A stretch of DNA of 64,000 bases, taken from assembly GCA_036732005.1 (NCBI GenBank), contig DAINDF010000008.1, positions 102,612 to 166,611 of the forward strand, read 5' to 3'. This DNA is from UBA1926 sp036732005. GTDB lineage: Bacteria > Planctomycetota > Phycisphaerae > Phycisphaerales > UBA1924. This document shows, in pieces, positions 47,177 to 55,945 of this stretch (position 1 is the first letter of the stretch; the number at the start of each line of letters is the position of its first letter). The notes below the pieces were generated by a model that ran no database searches, was not told where the DNA came from, and saw nothing but the letters and a program-made list of their open reading frames with translations. The position numbers and the translations under genes were made by a program.

Positions 47177-48327
47177 AGCTGGTCGACCGCCAACCGGTCG
47201 AGGGCACGGAACGCCCCACCATCTACATCGGGCACCGTCAGTGGCGCGACAAGAAGTCGGGCAAGCTGAAGACCGCGCGCCGGTGGTCGGCGGAGTGGTT
47301 CCTGCACGACAAACAGGAGCAACAGTCGCTCGGCACCAACAACAAAGTCGAGGCGGTCCGGGCGGCCCATGAGCTGCACCGCAAGATCCGGCAGGGAGAG
47401 CCGACCGCGGCGCCGAGGGAGGTCCGGATCAAGGAGCTTGTCGACGGCTACATGACCCTGCAGCGCGGGCAGCCTCGCTCGCCGAAGACACTGGAGAAAT
47501 ACCAGAAGGTGCTCGATGACTTCGCGGCTCATTGCGAGGTCAGCGGTGTGGTCTACGGATCTCGGCTCACCGAGGACGAATTCTGGTCGTTCGAGATGGA
47601 GCGGAAGCTCTCCGACAAAACCCGGTACGATCGACGCGTAATCATTTTGCAGCTCGCAAAGTGGGCAACCGAACGCGCGGAGCTCCTGACCAAGAACCCC
47701 CTCCGGCATGTCAAGATGAAGAAGCCCGAGTGGGCGACGCAGCCGTGCTTCACTCCGGAGCAGGTCGAGGACATGCTCGATCGCGTCGAGCCGGGCATGC
47801 GGGAAATGATTATGGTCCTCGCCTACACCGGGATCCGGTTCGGCGAGCTGCGGGAGCTCTGCTGGGATGACATCGACCTCAAGCAGGGCACCCACGGCTT
47901 CGTGACCATCCGGCGCGGCGGCGCGGCCGGGCGGACCAAGGGCAAGCGCAGCCGGCAGATCCCGCTGCACCCGGACCTCGCCGCGATGCTGCGGGCACGG
48001 CCGCGCACCGGTGAACGTGTCTTCGCCGCCCGCGAGCTCGGCGGCCATGGCGACGGTCTGATCGTCGACACCGTATTCCTGCGGAAGCTGAAGCGGCTAT
48101 GTGTGGCTTGCAAGTTCACCAAGCCGGACCAGTACAAGATCCACACGTTCCGACACTTCTTCGCGAGCATGCTCGCGCGCGACAATGTCAGCTACAAGTA
48201 CGCGCTGGCGTTCATGGGGCACCGCAGCAGCGACATCCTTGACCTCTACTACAAGATGTACGACAAGGACGCCGAGCGAGCGATCCTCGCGATCCAGCTC
48301 CGCACGAGCCGCAAGCCCGCGACCTAA
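47173..48327 (+). CDS. Tyrosine recombinase/integrase
   Basis: 384 residues, GTG start overlapping the excisionase gene. SAM-like N-terminal core-binding domain (about 85-180: LVDGYMTLQRGQPRSPKTLE). Catalytic residues: Arg in YTGIRFGELRELCWDDID, His-x-x-Arg in KIHTFRHFFASML, His in FMGHRSSDILDLYY and the nucleophile Tyr in YYKMYDKD. It is convergent with the unknown-family gene at 48324 (4-bp overlap). It may integrate this or a nested element; it is 6.7 kb from attL, unusual for a tRNA-island integrase. Confidence 0.88.
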   Translation: MKLVDRQPVEGTERPTIYIGHRQWRDKKSGKLKTARRWSAEWFLHDKQEQQSLGTNNKVEAVRAAHELHRKIRQGEPTAAPREVRIKELVDGYMTLQRGQPRSPKTLEKYQKVLDDFAAHCEVSGVVYGSRLTEDEFWSFEMERKLSDKTRYDRRVIILQLAKWATERAELLTKNPLRHVKMKKPEWATQPCFTPEQVEDMLDRVEPGMREMIMVLAYTGIRFGELRELCWDDIDLKQGTHGFVTIRRGGAAGRTKGKRSRQIPLHPDLAAMLRARPRTGERVFAARELGGHGDGLIVDTVFLRKLKRLCVACKFTKPDQYKIHTFRHFFASMLARDNVSYKYALAFMGHRSSDILDLYYKMYDKDAERAILAIQLRTSRKPAT

Positions 48328-48881
48328 CCCGGTTCGATCTCGATCCGCTCATGCCGGGCACGCTCCCACGCGTCACGCGTCGCCCGCGTGAACGCAGCCT
48401 TGGTGCCGACGCGGGTGAAGCGGGCCTGGTCGTGCCGCACGAGCCCCATGACGGCCCAGAACCGCAGCGGCGTGCGCACGCCGTAGTCGGCGATTGGCTC
48501 CTTCAGGCTTCGCTCCGTCGCGCCCTTGATCTGCTGGAACGTCTGAGGGGCCGCTGAGCCGGCGACGGCCCCAGTCACGGCTCTGTACACCTCGTGCGGG
48601 CACTTGAAGGGCCGAGCCGTGCTGTCACGACGTTCGGTGAGCGCGAGCCCGCGGGGGGATTCCTCGACCGTGTAGATCGCAGCACGAACACGGCTGCGGG
48701 GACCAACGACCCGCCGGCGCCGGGCGTCCTCGATCGCCTCGATCTCGAAGCTGATGGCGTGCTCCAGCTCATCGAGCTTGCGGATGAGGCGGGTGCGCCG
48801 TGTGCCTGATGCAGCGGCGGCATCGCGTACCTCTTGGAGGATGTCGCGCCAACTCTTGATGGGTGTACCTGCTGAAGTCAT
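48324..48881 (-). CDS. Unknown-family protein, paralogue of 45657-46226
   Basis: 185 residues. N-terminal helical half includes LIRKLDELEHAISFEIEAIE. The C-terminal half matches the other paralogue: TERRDSTARPFKCPHEVYRA, then PIADYGVRTPLRFWAVMG and RHDQARFTRVG. The two paralogues flank the integrase operon in the same orientation. Unknown function. ATG at 48881. Confidence 0.65.
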   Translation of the reverse strand: MTSAGTPIKSWRDILQEVRDAAAASGTRRTRLIRKLDELEHAISFEIEAIEDARRRRVVGPRSRVRAAIYTVEESPRGLALTERRDSTARPFKCPHEVYRAVTGAVAGSAAPQTFQQIKGATERSLKEPIADYGVRTPLRFWAVMGLVRHDQARFTRVGTKAAFTRATRDAWERARHERIEIEPG

Positions 48882-49100
48882 TGCTGCAACATGGTACGCC
48901 GTGATGGCGTGCTGGCGTCGTTATTAGCGTACCTCACCACATCGCTTCCGCTCAGGATCCGCAGCGCTTCGACACCATTTCCGCGGTAGTGCGAAAGCCG
49001 GCTGAAGATTCTCAACATTTCGTCGCTCGCGCGCTTGCCTTCGCGTCCGGGCGGGGTGTACTACGCCGGTTCACCACGACGGCGTACATAGAGGCGAGCG

Positions 49101-49457
49101 ATGAGTGACAGCGCGAAGACGACAAGCGAGATCAATGCGGCAGGCGAGCGGCTGCTCAAGTGGGCACAGGGGACCGGCGATGTGCTCACCATCGCGGCCA
49201 CATTCGGGCACGATGAAGAGTCCGGAGGGATGGCGTCGCGGCCGGAGGCCCTGTTCGCCGCGTCGATGGGCGGGCTCACGGAGACCGAGGTCGCGGTGCT
49301 CCTCGCTCAGCTCGATGTGGCGGTCCTGATTCTGCTCTCGCGGATCGCACCGCAGACGGACCTTGGTGAGGACGCGTTTCGGCGGATCGTCAACAACACG
49401 CGTCGGCGGATGCTCGACGACGAGGGGCTCGACCTCTGCACCGAATGCGGCGGATGA
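49101..49457 (+). CDS. Unknown small acidic protein upstream of serine recombinase
   Basis: 118 residues with GLTETEVAVLLAQLDVAVLI in the middle, predicted helical; ends in a Cys pair (CTECGG). GAGGCGAGCG stands before the ATG. No recognised family. It lies in a run of plus-strand genes leading to the serine recombinase. Confidence 0.55.
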   Translation: MSDSAKTTSEINAAGERLLKWAQGTGDVLTIAATFGHDEESGGMASRPEALFAASMGGLTETEVAVLLAQLDVAVLILLSRIAPQTDLGEDAFRRIVNNTRRRMLDDEGLDLCTECGG

Positions 49458-49533
49458 GGAGAGAGGGACTCGCCGCGGGGTTGACGCGTCGCGGCGGGTT
49501 TGGTGGATCAGTCCTTTGTATAGGAGGTACGCG

Positions 49534-49962
49534 ATGGCGGCGAAGCACGAGTTCCGTGGACCGGATGGGATGGCACGCAAGATCCGGCTGCTCGCGAGCA
49601 ATTGTGAGACGGCGACGGAGGGCATGTCGCGGACGCTGCTGATCGCGGTGTCGGCGCCGGACCCGGTGAGCACGCCGGATTGCGAGCACGCGTCGCCGCG
49701 TGGATTCCGGATCCAGACGCTCGACGATGGCATGGGACCGAACGAGATCGCGACGCTCATGGGCACGATCTACGGATTCCTCGACACCATCGAGGACGAG
49801 TACTCGCGCGAGTTTGGCAGCACGTTCCGCGAAGCGGTTGATGAGGCGCGCGGCACGCACGGGCACGCGAGCGGCATGGCGGCGGTGCCGGTGGAGCCGT
49901 CGCGGTCGCGCCCGTGGCCGCGGAGTGCGGCGGGCGCCGCCGGCACCACCAAGAAGATCTGA
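49534..49962 (+). CDS. Unknown protein upstream of serine recombinase
   Basis: 142 residues. Excellent ribosome binding site (AGGAGG, 6 nt before ATG). Middle reads IATLMGTIYGFLDTIEDEYS, then EFGSTFREAVDEARG; the end is Ala/Arg/Pro rich. No recognised family. Confidence 0.6.
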   Translation: MAAKHEFRGPDGMARKIRLLASNCETATEGMSRTLLIAVSAPDPVSTPDCEHASPRGFRIQTLDDGMGPNEIATLMGTIYGFLDTIEDEYSREFGSTFREAVDEARGTHGHASGMAAVPVEPSRSRPWPRSAAGAAGTTKKI

Positions 49963-49984
49963 AGGTCGAGGAAGGAGTCTTCGC

Positions 49985-50215
49985 GTGCATTGTGGAAATG
50001 AGAAGGGCAGACCACATCTGCCGCAACAAGGCGGCGGTCTCGATGACGGGGGCGTTCCCCGCCGCCGCGGCCGGCGTCCGCGTCAGGTTCCGGTTGCGGT
50101 CTCGTATAGACCGCAGACTCCGGAGGAGGAACAGCAATGCAAAGACGCCCTTCGACTTCTACTCGCCTCCATGGTCCGCAGTCGGTTGGGCGGACATAAG
50201 GAGGAAGAGACATGA
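49985..50215 (+). CDS. Short ORF translationally coupled to the serine recombinase
   Basis: 76 residues from GTG at 49985, with GGAG 8 bases upstream. Arg/Gly-rich N-terminal part, then PQTPEEEQQCKDALRLLLAS, a likely helix. Its stop overlaps the recombinase ATG (ATGA), which supports real translation. It resembles the small companion ORFs found before large serine recombinases, but no family match is claimed. Confidence 0.55.
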   Translation: MHCGNEKGRPHLPQQGGGLDDGGVPRRRGRRPRQVPVAVSYRPQTPEEEQQCKDALRLLLASMVRSRLGGHKEEET

Positions 50216-52149
50216 AAAGGAAGTCTCGACTCAACGGAACGCGGGGAGTCCCGCTGCTGCGATGCTCGACGATGGAGCAGGCAGATACCTCGATCGATGA
50301 TCAGCTCAACTCGATCAAGGTCTTCTCGGAGGAATACGGCATGGAGCTGGGCGAGCCGGTCAGGCTCGTCGGCAAGTCGGGAAGCGTCAAGAGCAATCTT
50401 GAGGCCGGCATCGACGACATCATCGCGCGCAAGAAGAACGGCGAGCGGATCGACTACGTCGTCTACTACGATCAGAGCCGGTTCGCCCGGTCCGGCCCGA
50501 TGCATTTCGGGCTCCTCGCCGAGCGGCTCGAAGCGGCCGACATCGACCTCGCTGAAACAGACGGGTTTCTTGAGGACCCGGCGATGCTCCCCATCGTCCG
50601 GACCGTCAAGGCCGTCATGAGCCAACAGCAGGCCCAGAGCATCGCGGATGCGTCGGCCCGCGGCTCGCAGAGCGCGCTCCGCAACGGGCGCCGCGTTCAT
50701 TCAACGCGGCCGGCGTACGGCATCGACAAGCTCCGCATGAGTCCATCGGGCGAGCCGGAGTACATCATCAGGCGGCTGGCCGACGGGACGCGATTGTTCC
50801 TGGATCCGCAGACCAAGGAGATCAAGCAGACGTATCCCGACGGCGTTCGGCTCCCGAAGAAGTCTTCGCTGGGCAAGGATACCTTGGTCCCTGGTGATCC
50901 CGCGCTCCGCGCGATCGTCGTTCGGATCTTCCGGATGCGACATGAAGATGGATGGGGCGGGAGTCGCATCGCCCGCGCTCTCAACGATGAGGGCATCCCA
51001 TCGCCGGACGGGAAGGATTGGTCGACATCGGTTGTCCGCGACCTGCTTCGCAACGAGGTCTATACCGGCGTCGGGTACGCCAACCGCTACAGCTCTGCGA
51101 TCTACGTCAATCAGGCGCGCGGTCGCCCGCAGCCGCTTGGGAAGCAAAAGGGCAAGGTCGTCCGCGGGACCCGGCCGTCGAACGACTGGTTCATCGTCCG
51201 GTATCCGGCGCTCGCTGACTACCTGCCGCCCGAGCTCAAGCGCGCCGCGGAGAAGGAGCAGCAGGACTACCGCGATCGGATCAAGACCGGCAAGATCCAG
51301 GAACCCAAGTCCGACAACGGACGGCGGCATCATCTGCTTTCCGGAATCATGACCGAGCGGACGACCGGCAAGCCCATGATCGCGAAGGCAAGCGGAAAGC
51401 CGTCGCGCGTCTACTACTGGCTCAGCGATGCGAGGGATTCCGCGCCCGCCGACTCGCCGCTCCGTCGATGGCTGCCATCGGCGCCGCTGCATCGGGCCGC
51501 GTTGCAGAAGATCGAATCCCTGATCTGCTCGCTCCCTGACTTGCGAGATCGAATCATCGCGGAGATCGCCGAGCAGGATCAGGAGCGGCTCGGCGGCGCG
51601 GGCGAGAGCAAAGCCCTCCTCGTTGAGCTTGAGAAGCTTCGGAAGCGGTACCGGTCGCAGCTCTCGCGGCTCGGCGGGCCGGACGATGCCGCGGTCAATG
51701 ACGCGATCGACGAGACGAGCAGCCGCATCCGCATCATCGAGGATCGGCTCGCGAGCATGAACGCCGGGCCCGCGCTGACTGACGCCGAGGTCACGAAGGT
51801 CGCCGACGGCATCATTCGCGATCTCTCGGAGATGCTTTCGGAGTTCGCCAACAAAGGCGAGCCGGCACTCCGTGAACTCGCGGCGACGATGATCTCCGCT
51901 GCGGTCGCCGATCTCGAAAACGAGGAGGTTGCGTTCGAGTTAGCGATCCCCGCCGATCTGGTTGACCGTCGAGTTCTAAGCCTGCCTGAGCCATGCGGAC
52001 CCGCAACATGCAGGCAGGCGTACAAATGGCGGCCCATCGTCCTCGATGCCGTAACCGTCGAAATCGCAACGCCTTGCCGAGGCGAATGCTGGGAGCCCTA
52101 CATCCCCAAGGGCTGCGATGACTGCCGCCGTCAACAACGAGCCGCCTGA
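50212..52149 (+). CDS. Large serine recombinase
   Basis: 645 residues. Resolvase domain: catalytic Ser in VPLLRCSTMEQADTSIDDQL near residue 19, and active-site Arg residues in YDQSRFARSG near 90. Recombinase domain about 180-300: GWGGSRIARALNDEGIPSPD then STSVVRDLLRNEVYTGVGYA. The zinc-ribbon region (LLSGIMTERTTGKP) lacks the usual Cys pairs. A coiled coil (about 470-540) follows. The ATG has GGAGGAAGAG upstream. Such enzymes catalyse site-specific integration of phages and cassettes. Attachment sites for it are not identified. Confidence 0.88.
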   Translation: MKRKSRLNGTRGVPLLRCSTMEQADTSIDDQLNSIKVFSEEYGMELGEPVRLVGKSGSVKSNLEAGIDDIIARKKNGERIDYVVYYDQSRFARSGPMHFGLLAERLEAADIDLAETDGFLEDPAMLPIVRTVKAVMSQQQAQSIADASARGSQSALRNGRRVHSTRPAYGIDKLRMSPSGEPEYIIRRLADGTRLFLDPQTKEIKQTYPDGVRLPKKSSLGKDTLVPGDPALRAIVVRIFRMRHEDGWGGSRIARALNDEGIPSPDGKDWSTSVVRDLLRNEVYTGVGYANRYSSAIYVNQARGRPQPLGKQKGKVVRGTRPSNDWFIVRYPALADYLPPELKRAAEKEQQDYRDRIKTGKIQEPKSDNGRRHHLLSGIMTERTTGKPMIAKASGKPSRVYYWLSDARDSAPADSPLRRWLPSAPLHRAALQKIESLICSLPDLRDRIIAEIAEQDQERLGGAGESKALLVELEKLRKRYRSQLSRLGGPDDAAVNDAIDETSSRIRIIEDRLASMNAGPALTDAEVTKVADGIIRDLSEMLSEFANKGEPALRELAATMISAAVADLENEEVAFELAIPADLVDRRVLSLPEPCGPATCRQAYKWRPIVLDAVTVEIATPCRGECWEPYIPKGCDDCRRQQRAA

Positions 52150-52269
52150 GGATCCCGGCGAACTCGGCCGGATCCCGCAATGACCTCGCCGCCCTCGACC
52201 CAACGGCCGAGGGCGGCCTTCAAAAAAAATCCGTCGACGGCTTCGCCGTCGAGCACGCCGGAGGCACCC

Positions 52270-53127
52270 ATGACCAACGAGGGACTCACCGACATCGAGA
52301 AGGCATGGCTCGTGGGCATTGACGCCCTGTTGATGCACGGCTCGCCTCAAGGCCATGCCGTGACCGCCGGGCGGATCGTCGATCTCTGGGGTGCCGGTGG
52401 CGTCGCATTTCAGAAGGAACTTGAACGCCGATCGGATGTGTGGCGGAAACGGCACCTGCAGGTGCTGCAGATGGCGGGCGATGTGGCGGGACCGTGCAAC
52501 CGATTGATGCAGCTCATGGGCAATCCGACGACCGTGGACCTGAAGCCTTCGAAGCCGCCCGTCCCTCGGCGCCCGCGGCCGAAGCGTGGACCGGTGGTGC
52601 GGCCGAGCCGTGCGGCACACTACCCCGCCAAGAAGATGACCGACAAGGAGGTGCAGCGGTTCCTCGACCTGATCGACAGCGAGGGCATCAGCTCGGTGTT
52701 CGACCCCGGCGTGAGCGTCATGCCTGACGATGTGCTGTTCCGCCCGCCGTTGATCACGATCGACGGCGCCGGCGTGTTCTACGACCAGATCGCCCCCGCG
52801 TACGACCGCGGCGAGATCGAGCGGCCGTGGAGCCCGCACGACATGGAGCCACGGATCGCACTGGCGTTCGACTACGCCCTGCTGATCATCGCCAGGGAAC
52901 GGAAGTGGACGTGGGTGATCAGCGACCGGTATCTCCGACGCCTGCCGTGGGGGCACCCGTGCAAGATGACGCCCGAGGGACGCCCGGGGTGGCCGTTGCT
53001 GACGCACATGCTGGAGAATGCGGGGTACATCCAGCGCCGAGGCGGGCAGACGTGGCGGCCGACTCGCGATCACAAAAAGGCTGTCGAGCCGCTCTCGCTC
53101 GCGTGGTTGGACCGAGCCCGCAACTGA
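52270..53127 (+). CDS. Unknown protein between serine recombinase and hsdM
   Basis: 285 residues. N-terminal ~90: LTDIEKAWLVGIDALLMHGS and DLWGAGGVAFQKELERRSDV, helical. A basic Pro-rich linker (KPPVPRRPRPKRGP) follows, then a C-terminal part with EIERPWSPHDMEPRIALAFD and GWPLLTHMLENAGYIQRRGG, possibly a winged helix. ATG 52270 has GGAGG at 5-nt spacing and was preferred over 52180. Function not recognised. Confidence 0.55.
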   Translation: MTNEGLTDIEKAWLVGIDALLMHGSPQGHAVTAGRIVDLWGAGGVAFQKELERRSDVWRKRHLQVLQMAGDVAGPCNRLMQLMGNPTTVDLKPSKPPVPRRPRPKRGPVVRPSRAAHYPAKKMTDKEVQRFLDLIDSEGISSVFDPGVSVMPDDVLFRPPLITIDGAGVFYDQIAPAYDRGEIERPWSPHDMEPRIALAFDYALLIIARERKWTWVISDRYLRRLPWGHPCKMTPEGRPGWPLLTHMLENAGYIQRRGGQTWRPTRDHKKAVEPLSLAWLDRARN

Positions 53128-53231
53128 CATAGGGTCGACAGCCCCTCCCCGCCGTTCGCCATATACTCGGCAACGCCGTGGATCGAGGGGAGCGGCCGCC
53201 CCGCCCGGCTGGTTCTGCCATCCGAGCGACT

Positions 53232-54683
53232 ATGTTTGAACAGACATTCAAGAACATCGACGACGTGCTGTGGAAGGACGAGGGCTGCGACTCGGAGCTC
53301 GACTATGCCGAGCAGACCGCTTGGATCCTCTTCCTGAAGTACCTGGACGACTTGGAGACCGAGCGGGCCGCCGAGGCCGAGCTCAAGGGCACGACCGCCA
53401 AGCCGATCCTCGACCCGAAGTTCCGCTGGTCCGCGTGGGCGGCCCCCAAGAGGGCCGACGGCTCATTTGACCACGACGCGGCCCTGACGGGCGACGACCT
53501 GATCGCCTTCGTGAATGGCGAGCTGTTCCCGTATCTCGAATCCTTCAAGCAGACCGCCGAAGACCCGGACACGATCGAGTACAAGATCGGCGCCGTCTTC
53601 GCCGATGTCGATCAGTCCATCAAGAGCGGGTACATCCTGCGGGATGTGCTGGAGCTCGCCGACGGGCTGAAGTTCAACTCGCAGAAGGCCAAGCACGAGC
53701 TCGGCGACCTCTACGAGACTCGCATCAAGAACATGGGCAACGCCGGGCGTACCGGCGGGCAGTACTACACGCCGCGCCCGCTGATCCGCGCCATGATTCG
53801 GGTCATCGATCCCCAGATCGGCGAGACCATCTACGACCCCGCGTGCGGCTCGGCCGGCTTCTTGTGCGAGGCGTTCGAGTACATGCGGCCGAACGCCAAG
53901 AGCACCAAGGCGCTCGCCACGCTCCAGGCGAAGACCTTCCACGGCAAGGAGAAGAAGTCCCTCGCCTACGCGCTCGGGATCATGAACTCGATCCTCCACG
54001 GCATCGATGTCCCCAACATCGTGCGCACCAACACGCTCGAAGAGAACATCGCCGACGTCCAGCCCAAGGATCAGTTCGACATCATCCTGACCAACCCGCC
54101 CTTCGGCGGCAAGGAGCGCAAGGAGGTCCAGCACAACTTCCCGATCCGCTCGGGCGAGACCGCGTTCCTGTTCATGCAGCACTTCATCAAGCGGCTCAAG
54201 CCCGGCGGGCGGGCCGCGGTGGTCATCAAGAACACATTCCTGAGCAACATGGACAACGCCGCCAAGGCTCTGCGGAAGGAGCTGCTGGAGAGCTGCGACC
54301 TGCACACCGTGCTCGACTGCCCGGCCAAGACCTTCCTGGGTGCGGGCGTGAAGACCGTGGTGCTGTTCTTCGAGAAGGGCAAGCCGACCAAGGACATCTG
54401 GTTCTATCAGCTTGATCCTGGGCGGAGCCTGGGCAAGACCGACCCGCTGAACGACGAAGACCTCGCCGAGTTCGTGGAGATGCAGCGGACGCGGCCCGAG
54501 AGTGAGAAGTCGTGGTTGGTGTCGGTGGGCGATCTGGTCGCCCAGACGCTCGACTTGTCGCCCAAGAACCCCAACTGCCCGGACGAGGCGGACACGCGCA
54601 CGCCGGCGGAAATCCTCGACGAGATCGAGGCCCTGGACGCCGAGGCGGCGGAGGTGCTCGCGAGCATCAGGGGGATGCTGTGA
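53232..54683 (+). CDS. hsdM: Type I restriction-modification system, methyltransferase subunit
   Basis: 483 residues. N-terminal HsdM helical domain (SELDYAEQTAWILFLKYLDD). Methylase motif I is YDPACGSAGFLCEAF near 207; motif IV is LTNPPFGG near 290, an N6-adenine methyltransferase signature. Preceded by GRTGGQYYTPRPLIRAMI, a classic HsdM motif. In the complex it methylates host DNA. First gene of the operon; a TATACT -10-like box lies at 53162 but a -35 is unclear. hsdS starts in its stop (GTGA). Confidence 0.93.
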   Translation: MFEQTFKNIDDVLWKDEGCDSELDYAEQTAWILFLKYLDDLETERAAEAELKGTTAKPILDPKFRWSAWAAPKRADGSFDHDAALTGDDLIAFVNGELFPYLESFKQTAEDPDTIEYKIGAVFADVDQSIKSGYILRDVLELADGLKFNSQKAKHELGDLYETRIKNMGNAGRTGGQYYTPRPLIRAMIRVIDPQIGETIYDPACGSAGFLCEAFEYMRPNAKSTKALATLQAKTFHGKEKKSLAYALGIMNSILHGIDVPNIVRTNTLEENIADVQPKDQFDIILTNPPFGGKERKEVQHNFPIRSGETAFLFMQHFIKRLKPGGRAAVVIKNTFLSNMDNAAKALRKELLESCDLHTVLDCPAKTFLGAGVKTVVLFFEKGKPTKDIWFYQLDPGRSLGKTDPLNDEDLAEFVEMQRTRPESEKSWLVSVGDLVAQTLDLSPKNPNCPDEADTRTPAEILDEIEALDAEAAEVLASIRGML

Positions 54684-55945
54684 GGGCGGGGTGGGAGACC
54701 AAGACGCTCGGTGAACTCAGCGAGTTTCGCCGTGGCCTGACCTACAAGAAGGCGGATGAAGTCTCTGAGTCGAGCAATGTCGTACTCCGCGCGAACAACG
54801 TCGACCGTGATACCGGAAAGCTGGTGTTCGATGAGTTGCGGTACATTCGCGACGACATCGAGATTCCCGAGTCAAAGCGCATCCGTCGGGACACGCTTCT
54901 GATCTGCACGGCAAGCGGTAGCAAGAGTCATCTCGGCAAAGTCGCGATCGTCGACACAGACGAGGACTATGCGTTTGGCGGCTTTATGGGGCTGCTGATC
55001 CCATGCGAACTCGTGTTACCGCGATATCTGTACTGGATCACGCAGTCAGATCTGTATCGCGACCACCTTCGGCAGTTGTCCGATGGGATGAACATCAACA
55101 ATCTCAAGTGGAAGGAGCTCGCGCAGCTTGTCGTCCCCCTTCCCCCGCTCGCCGAGCAGAAGCGGATCGTGGCGATCCTCGACGAGGCGTTTGAGGCGAT
55201 TGAGCAGGCGGAGGCGGCTACACAGGCAGCGATCGCGCCGCTCACACATCTCGTTGAGCGAGAAAGGGATGCTCTACTTCTTGGCTGTGAAGGCACCGCC
55301 GATGCGAGGCTTGGAGATCACATCGATCTGCTGGCAGGACCGGCATTCAAGAGCGCGGGATACACCGACGAGCCCAGCGGCATTCGCCTCTTGAGAGGTG
55401 ACAACATCGTCCCGGGCGCAACGCGCTGGGATGGACTGAAGCGATGGCCCGCAGACGACACTGATGCGTATGACCGGTTCTGGCTGCAGACTGATGATGT
55501 CGTCATCGCGATGGATCGTCCATGGATTTCCACCGGCTTCAAACGGGCGATGCTCACAGATGAAGACGTGCCAAGTCTTCTTGTCCAGCGGGTTGCACGT
55601 CTTCGTTGCCGAGACAGTCTGTGGCCGCGGTTTCTGTATCATCTGATCAGCAGCAGGTCGTTCATCGAACAGATGGTCGGTGGGCAGACGGGCACTGGTG
55701 TTCCACACATCAGCGGGAAGCAGATCGAAGCGTTCCTGTTCACCTGTCCGGCGATCGAACAGCAACGCGACATCGCTGAACGGCTTGATGGAATCATCGA
55801 GTCGGTGCAGGACGCCGTCGATCTTCGCCATCGAAAGCTCGCGATGCTCCAGTCGCTTCGCTCCTCGCTGCTGCGCACGGCCTTCGGTGGCGAGCTCGAG
55901 CACACCCAAGCCAGGACATCGGAGCTAGCAGGGGTAACTGCATGA
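54680..55945 (+). CDS. hsdS: Type I restriction-modification system, specificity subunit
   Basis: 421 residues with the two-target-recognition-domain layout. TRD1 occupies about 1-150, conserved region 1 is PLAEQKRIVAILDEAFEAIE with coiled coil to ~205, TRD2 about 205-350 (GDHIDLLAGPAFKSAG), and the second conserved region is EQQRDIAERLDGIIESVQDA ending RSSLLRTAFGGEL. The GTG at 54680 overlaps the hsdM stop. The stop overlaps the next gene (ATGA). Sequence specificity cannot be read. Confidence 0.9.
   Translation: MRAGWETKTLGELSEFRRGLTYKKADEVSESSNVVLRANNVDRDTGKLVFDELRYIRDDIEIPESKRIRRDTLLICTASGSKSHLGKVAIVDTDEDYAFGGFMGLLIPCELVLPRYLYWITQSDLYRDHLRQLSDGMNINNLKWKELAQLVVPLPPLAEQKRIVAILDEAFEAIEQAEAATQAAIAPLTHLVERERDALLLGCEGTADARLGDHIDLLAGPAFKSAGYTDEPSGIRLLRGDNIVPGATRWDGLKRWPADDTDAYDRFWLQTDDVVIAMDRPWISTGFKRAMLTDEDVPSLLVQRVARLRCRDSLWPRFLYHLISSRSFIEQMVGGQTGTGVPHISGKQIEAFLFTCPAIEQQRDIAERLDGIIESVQDAVDLRHRKLAMLQSLRSSLLRTAFGGELEHTQARTSELAGVTA

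Noticed and set aside
52200..52260. Terminator after the serine recombinase
   Set aside because: The GGCCG/CGGCC stem is followed by A, not T, on the plus strand, and no gene ends there on the minus strand.
53135..53167. hsdM promoter, TCGACA and TATACT
   Set aside because: The spacer is 21 bp, too long for a normal sigma-70 promoter; kept only as a note in hsdM.
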